This document shows positions 1-7,600 of a DNA stretch of 64,000 nucleotides, piece by piece. The notes under the pieces were generated by a model, which saw nothing but the letters and a program-made list of their open reading frames with translations, searched no databases and had not been told where the DNA came from. The stretch lies in assembly GCA_016218915.1 (NCBI GenBank), contig JACRCQ010000016.1, positions 62,001-126,000 of the forward strand, given 5' to 3'. A program made the position numbers and the translations under genes. Source of the stretch: Deltaproteobacteria bacterium. Its GTDB lineage: Bacteria; Myxococcota_A; Polyangia; Polyangiales; Polyangiaceae. Positions within the stretch are counted from its first letter, which is position 1; every line of letters starts with the position of its first letter.

Positions 1-1100
1 ACGCCATTGACGACAACTGCAATGGCAAGACCGACCTGTTCGACATGGAGGACACGGTCTATTGCGACGGCGGTCTGGCTTCGAACTCGGCAGTGCCCGG
101 GGACTACGCGAAGGCGCTCGGCATCTGCCGCACCACGACCGAGACCCCTGCGCTGCTCAAGGACAAGACCTGGGGCCTCATCAGCGCCAAGATTTTGCGC
201 GCCGACGGCTCGCCGCTGGGCGACGCAAAGGCGATTTCGATCCGCGACAAGTTCGGTGGCGCGAGCCCGATCCCTCTGGAAGGCCAGCGCGTGGTCGTGA
301 TGTCGAGCGGCATCGCTGCGGACGCGACCCAGACCAATCCGGGACCCAACGGCGGAGCACCGGCCGGCTACAACGTTTCGACCTCGCACACGCCTTCGAG
401 CTCGGTCAACATCCAGACCTGCTCGCTGCCCTACTGCATCAAGGACTGGTACGCTGCGCCGAACCTGCCGCTCAAGAATGCCAACGCGCTTCCGGACTCG
501 CCCGGATGCTCGACCTCGGACACACCCACGGCCAACGACTCCGTGATGCTGGTCTTGCGCCTGCGTGCGCCGACCAACGTGCGCGCGTTCTCGTTCAACT
601 CGTACTTCTACTCGGCCGAGTACCCGGAGTACGTGTGCACATCGTACAACGATCAGTTCATCACCCTGGTCGACACACCTTCGGGTGTTCCTTCTCCGAT
701 CCCGAACCCGAAGGACAAGAACCTGATGACGTACTCGCAGGGCGGCCAGTTCTGGCCCATTGGCATCAACATCGCCAAGGGCACCAACCTGTTCGCCATC
801 TGCGAGCCTCAGGGCACCAGCACCTGCTGGGATACCGACGTGAGCGCGTCGTCCTGCTCGTTCCCGACCGGAGCCGCGCAGCTGACCGGCACCGGTTTCG
901 AGTCCCAATCCGCATCGTCGCACTGCACGATCGGCGGCGGCACCTACTGGCTGACCACGGCCGGTAACGTCATCCCTGGCCAGATCGTCGAAGTCCGAAT
1001 CGCGATCTGGGACGTGGGCGACTCGGCGTTCGACTCGCTCGCCGTGATCGACGGCTTCAGCTGGCTGGCCTCGGCCACGCTGCCTGGCACCGGAAGCTGA
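1..1100 (+). CDS. Choice-of-anchor L domain surface protein, 5' partial
   Basis: The reading frame is already open at the left edge (first full codon at base 3), so the start lies outside the window. The first visible residues, AIDDNCNGKTDLFD, are the end of a MopE-like Asp/Cys metal-binding motif. The rest contains FSFNSYFYSAEYPEYVC, the hallmark of the choice-of-anchor L family of secreted bacterial proteins, with many Cys residues that suggest an exported disulfide-bonded protein. It ends at TGA 1100 and is followed by a strong hairpin. The molecular role is unknown; cell-surface location is inferred from the family. Confidence 0.8.
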   Translation, partial: AIDDNCNGKTDLFDMEDTVYCDGGLASNSAVPGDYAKALGICRTTTETPALLKDKTWGLISAKILRADGSPLGDAKAISIRDKFGGASPIPLEGQRVVVMSSGIAADATQTNPGPNGGAPAGYNVSTSHTPSSSVNIQTCSLPYCIKDWYAAPNLPLKNANALPDSPGCSTSDTPTANDSVMLVLRLRAPTNVRAFSFNSYFYSAEYPEYVCTSYNDQFITLVDTPSGVPSPIPNPKDKNLMTYSQGGQFWPIGINIAKGTNLFAICEPQGTSTCWDTDVSASSCSFPTGAAQLTGTGFESQSASSHCTIGGGTYWLTTAGNVIPGQIVEVRIAIWDVGDSAFDSLAVIDGFSWLASATLPGTGS

Positions 1101-1127
1101 TCTAGAACTCCTCGCAAATCACATCTT

Positions 1128-1166
1128 GCGCGCTGGCCGGGTCCACCTCCGGTCGGCGCGCCTTTT
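1128..1166 (+). terminator. Rho-independent terminator
   Basis: A 13-bp stem (1128-1140 pairing with 1149-1161, a few G-T or mismatched positions) with an 8-nt loop is followed by TTTT at 1163-1166. It lies just after the stop of the anchor L protein and touches the stop codon of the convergent radical SAM gene. Confidence 0.7.
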
Positions 1167-2622
1167 AAGGCGAATGTGCGCCGCAGCACTCCACTTCGGA
1201 CCCGAGCAGCTCGGTGCGCCCTTCCATCGGATAGAACCCGAACTGCGACAGCAGCCTGTGCTTGGGCAGCACGTTGCCCTTCACGTCGAAGTGGAAGAAG
1301 CCAGGGAACAGATCCGGGTTGCGCTCGATGAAGCTGAAGGTCTCCTCGTATTCGGGTGCGATTCGCGTGCGCCCGTCGCCGCAGACCTCCTGGCCAGTGA
1401 GCATGTACTCCGGGAACATCTCCGGGCAGAACTCCAGCTTGCCCCTGTCGCCACCCAGCTCCGCGTACAGCTGCGTCTGGGGAAGCATCGAGAGCAGTGA
1501 CGGCAGGATCCTCACGCCCATCGTCCTGGACGAGATCATGTGAAGGAGCGTCTGCTGGAAGTCCTCCATCGTCTCAAAGGGGAATCCCCACATGTAGAAC
1601 GCATCCACGCCCGGGAAGATCCCCACAGCGGCAGACATGACCTCGCTGGCCTGCTTGGCGGTGAACCCCTTGCGCACGCGCGAGAGCACGCGATCGCTGC
1701 CGGACTCGACGCCGTAGCGCAGCTCCACGCAACCGGCATCCGCCATCGCCTCCATGGTCGCAAGGTCGGTCAGATCGATCCGGCCGAACGCCTTCCAGTG
1801 GACCTTGAGCCCGCACTGCCGGATTGCGCTGCACAGCTCTTGCACGCGGCCAGCCGAAGACACGAAGTACTCGTCCTGGAACAGGATCAGCTCTGCCCCG
1901 CGCTCGTGCAGCAGCGTCATCTCCTGCACGATGCTCTGCGCGCTCCTGAGCTCCGGATGGCGTCCCCAGACCGGCGCCACGCTGCAGAATGTGCAAGGGA
2001 ACGGGCAACCCCGCGAGCTGATCATGTTGATGCCGCGGTAGCGCTTGAGATCCACGTGGTGGTAGGCGGGAAGGGAAATGGCATCAACCGGCGCGATGCG
2101 CCCTCTCGGAGCGTTGACCACCACGCGATCCCCGTCGCGCCAGGCGATCCCGGCTACCTGGGACAGATCGACTCCCCTGCGCCGGCCTGCTTGCCGCAAG
2201 GCGCTGGCAAGCTCGACCGTGGTGCGCTCGCCTTCGCCAATCCCGATCGCATCGATCCACGGGCAGCGCTCGAGCACTTCTCGCTCGACCGACGCAGCGC
2301 CCACGCCACCCAACGCCAGGAAGACCTCAGGGTGCTCCTTCTTGAACCTGCGGGTGGCGAGCAAGGTGAAGGGAAGCAGGTTGGCCATGCAGCTGACGAA
2401 CACGATGTCGGCCGGGCCCTGGAGGAAGTCGGAGATGGCGTCGTCGGTGAACAGCCGGGCGCGCTCGAACAGCTGGTAGTCGCGGAAGTCGACCTCGAAG
2501 CCGGCGCGCTCCAGGCTGCTCGCGACGTAGAGGGGACCCAGAGGCAGGTGGATCTCGCGCTCGATCCGGTCGATGTACCGGACGTAGAGCATGTTGAGAT
2601 TGGCGAGGGTGATGTCCGCCAT
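1165..2622 (-). CDS. Cobalamin-binding-type radical SAM protein
   Basis: A 485-residue enzyme. Residues 1 to about 150 resemble the B12-binding Rossmann domain of BchE-like enzymes (LGPLYVASSLERAGFEVDF; FLALGGVGAASVE). The radical SAM motif SRGCPFPCTFCS follows near residues 202-213, giving the CxxxCxxC ligands of the [4Fe-4S] cluster that cleaves S-adenosylmethionine. AGCVELRYGVESGSDRVL fits the later barrel strands. The DxHxxG cobalamin motif was not seen, so cobalamin binding is inferred from family only. The ATG lies 1 nt after the stop of the upstream Tat lipoprotein gene, so the two are almost certainly cotranscribed and perhaps translationally coupled. The substrate is unknown; the lipoprotein or its leader-like N-terminus is one candidate. 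Confidence 0.85.
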   Translation of the reverse strand: MADITLANLNMLYVRYIDRIEREIHLPLGPLYVASSLERAGFEVDFRDYQLFERARLFTDDAISDFLQGPADIVFVSCMANLLPFTLLATRRFKKEHPEVFLALGGVGAASVEREVLERCPWIDAIGIGEGERTTVELASALRQAGRRRGVDLSQVAGIAWRDGDRVVVNAPRGRIAPVDAISLPAYHHVDLKRYRGINMISSRGCPFPCTFCSVAPVWGRHPELRSAQSIVQEMTLLHERGAELILFQDEYFVSSAGRVQELCSAIRQCGLKVHWKAFGRIDLTDLATMEAMADAGCVELRYGVESGSDRVLSRVRKGFTAKQASEVMSAAVGIFPGVDAFYMWGFPFETMEDFQQTLLHMISSRTMGVRILPSLLSMLPQTQLYAELGGDRGKLEFCPEMFPEYMLTGQEVCGDGRTRIAPEYEETFSFIERNPDLFPGFFHFDVKGNVLPKHRLLSQFGFYPMEGRTELLGSEVECCGAHSP

Positions 2623-2623
2623 G

Positions 2624-3667
2624 TCACTCGTGGGAGAACAGCCAGATCCAGATCGCGCTGAAGTCCAGCACCGCTTCTGCGGTGCTGCCCGACACTTCGG
2701 CGAGCTTGGTGGTCGCTCCCTTGGTCGACAGCGCTTGGGTCAGCGCCTTGGCCGAGTCGAGCTGCGCATCGGATGTGCCCATCACGTAGTAGAGCGCGGG
2801 CGGGCCGCTCGAAAGCTTCGCGAGGGCCGTCTCTGGCGCGCCGACCCAGTCTCCGTCCGGAACGCCGCCCAGGAACACGACCGAGCGCCATGCATGCGCA
2901 GCGCCTTCGAAAGCGCCCTTCCACAGGATTGGCGTGGCAGCGCCTCGGCCGCTCAGATGACGGTAGCCTGGCGTGATTGCGTAGGTCTTTCCGAACTCGT
3001 CCAGGATCGACCCAAGGTCAGCCGCGAGCTTGTCCTTGGCCTGCTGGGTGGCCGGCTCCTCGGTCCAGTTCACGGACACGATGTTGAAGCCGTACTTGTC
3101 CGCGGCCGCGCGCCAGCGCTGCACATTCGAAAGGCAGGTCTCGCCCAGGTCGTGCAGAGCGAGCAGGACCGGCACCGGCTTGGTTGGATCCTGCTGCGAG
3201 GCAGCGCACAGGTACACGTAGCAGGTGTGCCCTGCGATCTGCATCCACATCTGATCCGTGCCCGCTTCGCCACCGTCCGGGTCCCAGCTGTCCGCGCCGG
3301 TGCATCCGGAACAAAGCAGGAACGCGCTGCCTGTGATGAGCGCGACGATGGAAGCGGCGACCGGCTTGACGAAGGCCCGGCGGCTCATGGCGCGCGGAAT
3401 GACAGCCTGCTCAGCCATGGCGCGAAGGGTTTCGGCAGGTGTCTGACGGAGCAGGGCTTCTTCCGTGGGCTGCAGCCGGACCCCTTTGGAAGCTGCTGCG
3501 GCGATGGGATCGGCGGCGAAGCGATCGCGCAGCGAGCAATCGAGGGCAGAAAGGGTGAGGATCTGCTCGATTCCCGTGGGCAGCTGGCTGACCTCGACGG
3601 CGCGGTGCATAGGTCGGCCACCGACGATGGTCACCGGGTCCTGCGAGCTTGCTTTTCGCTGGGTCAT
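2624..3667 (-). CDS. Tat-type lipoprotein with leader-like N-terminal domain and degenerate alpha/beta hydrolase fold
   Basis: A 347-residue protein. The ATG at 3667 is chosen because GGAGG sits 6 nt upstream. Residues 1-80 form an unusual soluble segment (GGRPMHRAVEV, then PTGIEQILTLSALD, DRFAADPIAAAASKGV, PTEEALLRQTPAETL). Only after it comes a twin-arginine signal (MSRRAFVKP, hydrophobic stretch, lipobox LLCSGC). The mature part resembles polyhydroxybutyrate depolymerase/esterase folds (LLALHDLGETCLSN), but the nucleophile elbow reads LSGRGAAT with no GxSxG serine, so it may be catalytically dead. It is the first gene of a pair with the downstream radical SAM enzyme. The N-terminal segment recalls leader-like domains placed before RRAFLG-type signals in other bacteria; that link is from memory and needs a search. 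Confidence 0.75.
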   Translation of the reverse strand: MTQRKASSQDPVTIVGGRPMHRAVEVSQLPTGIEQILTLSALDCSLRDRFAADPIAAAASKGVRLQPTEEALLRQTPAETLRAMAEQAVIPRAMSRRAFVKPVAASIVALITGSAFLLCSGCTGADSWDPDGGEAGTDQMWMQIAGHTCYVYLCAASQQDPTKPVPVLLALHDLGETCLSNVQRWRAAADKYGFNIVSVNWTEEPATQQAKDKLAADLGSILDEFGKTYAITPGYRHLSGRGAATPILWKGAFEGAAHAWRSVVFLGGVPDGDWVGAPETALAKLSSGPPALYYVMGTSDAQLDSAKALTQALSTKGATTKLAEVSGSTAEAVLDFSAIWIWLFSHE

Positions 3668-3684
3668 CAATGCCTCCGACCGGG

Positions 3685-3690
3685 AATCTA
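3685..3690 (-). promoter_or_regulatory. Possible extended -10 for the Tat lipoprotein/radical SAM pair
   Basis: On the minus strand TGC-TAGATT lies about 18 nt before the ATG at 3667. No convincing -35 was found at the right spacing. A direct repeat of TTGGCCC (3700-3706 and 3712-3718) lies just upstream and could be a binding site for a regulator shared with the divergent extensin-like gene. Confidence 0.35.
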
Positions 3691-3736
3691 GCACAAAAAT
3701 TGGCCCAACTCTTGGCCCCATGGCATTGCCGTGACC

Positions 3737-4465
3737 ATGAGCCGTGGAATCATGATGTGGGTCGGACTGTCTTCGATTGCGGGTTTGCTCGCAGCTGCGC
3801 CCTCACACGCGGGCAATCCGAACGCCATCAAGCCACCTGACTACGCGTCGACCCCGGTCGCACGCTACGCGAGCCTCGAATCCGCGGCGTGCGTGCAAGA
3901 GCTGACCGCGCGTCAGATCCCCTATGTCGTGGCTCCTGCCCTGGCAGGCGTGGACACGCCGGTCCGGATCACCGGGCCGATTCGCGGCATCAAGCTGACC
4001 CAGATCGCGCGCTCGGCAGACGAGGCGATCAACTCCGACAGCTCGATCACCGATTGCCGGTTGGCACTCGCGCTCGACGACTTCGCACAGAAGCTGTCGT
4101 CGCGAAAGATCAGCGAGATCGGGTTCCTGAGCGCGTATCGGAACGAGCCCTCGGCACACGCCAAGCCTGGGCAGCGTCACCCGGCCGGCCTGGCGATCGA
4201 CGTGGCGTGGATGAAGCGTGAAGACGGGCGGGAGCTGAACGTGCTTCGGGACTTCAACGGGCGAATCGGGGCGCGCACGTGTGGAAAGAGGGCCGAGCCA
4301 CCGAGGGCGACGACCGAGGGAGCCACGCAGCTGCGGGAGATCGTGTGCGAGGCTGCGAGCGAGCGCCTGTTCAACCTGGTGCTGACCCCCAACTACAACC
4401 GCGAGCACCGCAATCACGTCCACCTGGAAGTCCGTCGGAACATCGACTGGATCCTGGTGCAGTGA
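3737..4465 (+). CDS. Extensin-like C-terminal domain protein (M15-like peptidase fold)
   Basis: A 242-residue exported protein with an N-terminal signal peptide (about residues 1-25, ending near PSHA). The core carries the extensin-like C pattern: C-R-L-A-L-A-L-D-D-F, FLSAYRNEPS, the zinc-site-like GQRHPAGLAIDVAW, and a terminal HRNHVHLEV. These match the His/Asp ligands of M15 and LAS-type metallopeptidases, so a periplasmic peptidoglycan-related role is likely. The ATG at 3737 is preferred over the GTG two codons earlier, although neither has a clear ribosome binding site. It is transcribed divergently from the Tat lipoprotein gene. Confidence 0.8.
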   Translation: MSRGIMMWVGLSSIAGLLAAAPSHAGNPNAIKPPDYASTPVARYASLESAACVQELTARQIPYVVAPALAGVDTPVRITGPIRGIKLTQIARSADEAINSDSSITDCRLALALDDFAQKLSSRKISEIGFLSAYRNEPSAHAKPGQRHPAGLAIDVAWMKREDGRELNVLRDFNGRIGARTCGKRAEPPRATTEGATQLREIVCEAASERLFNLVLTPNYNREHRNHVHLEVRRNIDWILVQ

Positions 4466-4640
4466 CCGCAGGCCGCTGGGGCCTCCGTCGACGCAATGCC
4501 CGCGATCCAGGGGCAACGAATGGCTTGCCGCTGTCCGTTCCGCGTCTAAGGTAGGATGCGGATCGCGGTGGTCGTGACCTTGTTGATGAGCATCCAGCCC
4601 GGCGCGGCAGTGAAGCGCAGCGACCAGGGGGAAGGTGTGT

Positions 4641-4658
4641 GCTGGAAACGGTTCCAGC
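4641..4658 (+). promoter_or_regulatory. Perfect inverted repeat before tamB-like gene
   Basis: GCTGGAA-ACGG-TTCCAGC is a perfect 7-bp stem with a 4-nt loop. It ends a few bases before the ribosome binding site (GAGG at 4662-4665) of the TamB-type gene. It may be an operator or an RNA hairpin that affects translation. No other signal was recognised in the 4466-4673 gap. Confidence 0.4.
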
Positions 4659-4673
4659 GACGAGGAATCGACC

Positions 4674-7600
4674 ATGCGTAAGCGGCTGCGATCCATGCTG
4701 CGCGCCGCGGCCCGAGGCAGCGGCTCGTTCGTGGGGCTTGCCTCGGTCTTCGCCTTGTCTGCAGCTGGGGCCGTGGTGATTCACGCTTCGCTGCCGCCGT
4801 CGAGAAGGCTGGTGACGCGCACCGCGCTGCAAGCCTTGAACCAGGCGATATCGGGCCAGATCACCGTGGAGGGGGTCGACAAGCTGTCCATGACCTCCCT
4901 GGTGTTCCGCGGCGTTGCGATCAGCGACCCTTCCGGCAAGGTCGTGATCAAGTCCAACCAGCTCGAAGCTCGCGTCGCGAGCTACGATCTGCTCTCCTCA
5001 TGGCTGTGGGGAAGTGGCGACATCCGCTTGCGATTCCCCTTTGCGCGCGCCGACGAGGTCGTCGTGGATCTGCAGCAGGATCCGAGCGGGGAGCTGACGC
5101 TGGCGCGAACGTTCCAGCCTCGTCCCCGACCGCCTCAACCCCCCGGCCCGCCGTCCGCCCGCCCGCCGCGGCACCTCGTGCTGGACCTGCCCTACATCGA
5201 GATCGGCTCTGCCTATGCCCAGGGCAACCTGTCGTCCTTGGGCGCGATCGATGCCGAGGCGCGCACGCTGCACGGCTCGGTGCACGTGGGTCCGGATGGG
5301 GTGACGATCGACACCGAGCGTTGCGCAGTGGCGATTCGCAAGCCGGTCCCGTTGCCCACCACGGGGACGGCCGAGTTCCATCTGCGATCGCCGGGCGCGG
5401 TGTGGGGCTACTTCACGGGCGCGGTGGGCGAGATCGACCTGTCGTCCTTTGCCATGCTCGATGGCCGCGTGATCGACGTGACCGTGGACGTCCCGGCGGT
5501 CAAGGGCGAGACCCTCACGAGCTTCCTTCCAGGGACCAGGTTCCAGCAGATGGTCGGGGGGCGGTTCGAAGCGCACGGAACCTTGCCGGATCTGCATGCT
5601 TCGGCGCGCGTGGCCATGGGGGCGACATCGCTGGATGCGCAAGGTCCGGTTCACACCTCGGACAAGCCCACGGCGGATCTGAAGGTGGAGCTGCGCAACT
5701 TCGATCTGCAGACCGTGCTCGCTGATGCGCCGCACACGCAGATTGGCGCAGGTGCTCGGGTGATCGTGTCGGGCGGGCCCGATGGCGGGCCTCGTGCTAC
5801 CGCGACCGGGCAGCTGCAGCCGGGCACGATCGCGAACGTCCCGTTCCCTGCCGCGGACTTCGACGCGGTGATCGAGAAGAAGGGTGTGAGCGGGACGTCG
5901 CGGATCCACGAGCCGGGCATGCCCATCGATGCAGGCTTCTCGGTGACGCGCGAGGGGGTGGTGACGGTCAAGGCGAGCACGACGATCGCGTCGATCGACG
6001 CTGCGCCGAGATTGGCGCACGCGGCCAAGGGGCGGGCGACGGTGCGGCTCGATGCGAAGGTGGAGCGGGGCGCGATCGACGCAGTGCTCTCCGCGGACGT
6101 GGACAGCGTGTCGAAGGGGCCGGTGAAGCTGCGATCCGGCCGGCTCAACGCGCATGCGTGGGGCAAGCCGGACGGGTTGACGGTGGATGCCAGCCTCACC
6201 GGTCGCGGGTTCGCGGCAGGGAGCCTGTCGTGGAAGGACGCGACGTTCGTGGCGCGCGGTCCGGTTCGATCGCCGCAGGTCACGGTGTCCTTGCGCGACG
6301 ACGCGGGACCCAGCATCGGCACCAAGGCGTCGCTGTCGCTCGGCTCCCAGATCTCTGCCCACAACCTCCGCGTCGAAGTCGGCCATGGCAACGAGGGATT
6401 CGCCGTCCACGCAGAGAGCGTCGACATCCGCGATGGGACCGTCGACTTCGGAGGCATAGCCATCGACGGGCTGGGATCGCCGCTCGATGGTGTCCTGAAA
6501 GTCGGGTCCAACGGCTTTGACGTCAGGCTGGTTTCATCCGGGGTCAATCTCGAGAAGCTCTCGCGCGTGCTTGCGATTCCCGGCCATCAGCTCGCGGGCA
6601 CGGCAGCGATCGACATCGACGTACGCAATTCCGGGTCGGACTCCACAGGATGCGCACGCATCGACGTGCGCGGCGGCAGGTTCGACATGCTCAGCGGAAT
6701 CGACGCTTCGGTCCGCGCGAAGTTCTCAGGGGCCCACGTCGAGTTCGACTCGAACCTGGCAGTAGGAGCAGACAAGAGCGCGCCCAAAGTCACGGGCGAG
6801 GGAGCGTGCCTGCCCGCCGCAGCGGTCGCCACGGATGCTCTGATGACCGCGAGCGCCGGAGGCGACGTCGTGCTGCATGGTTCGCCGTTGCGCCCGCAAG
6901 CGTGGAGCGATGCGACCGGCACGGCGCGGGTCACAGAGCTGAAGATCAATCTGGATCAGCTTGCTCCGCTGCTCATGCTCGCGCGCAGGGCGATGCCCGG
7001 CGTGGACATCCCTTCGCTCAAGGGAACCGTGCGGATCCAGGCCGAAGCAGCCCGAAGCAAACCCAAGGCGCCACCCGCGTGGGCGATGAGTGCGAGCACA
7101 CGCGGGCTCGAGCTCACGTCCAAGGCGGTGTCGCTGCAAGACAAGGACGTGGCGGTGTCCGCGACCATGACCGAGGCTGGGATGCTCAGCACGCTGGGGT
7201 GCATCGGCAAGGCCGGCTCCAGCGGAATGGACCCTGCCTGCAAGCCTCCAGATGCAGCGATCGCGTTCACCTCGAACACGAATCTCAACTACGAGCGGTT
7301 GCTGCTGGTCCCGTCGGAGTGGAAGGAGCGTATCGCCGAATCGCAGACGTCTGCGCACCTTCGAGTCCACGATCGACCCATCTCCGAGCTGCTCGCGCCC
7401 ATGCTCGGCGACAAGGAGTCGCCGGTGCAGACGAGGCACATCGGCGGTGACATCTTCATGGTGGGCACGCCTCGCGCACCCCAGTTCGCCATGAAGGCCT
7501 ACGTGGATCGCCCCTCGATCAGCGGCCAATCGCTTCCCGCGTTGATGTGTCTGGACGGGACCTACAACGGCGCGGATGGCACGGCGTCCGCTTTGCTGCT

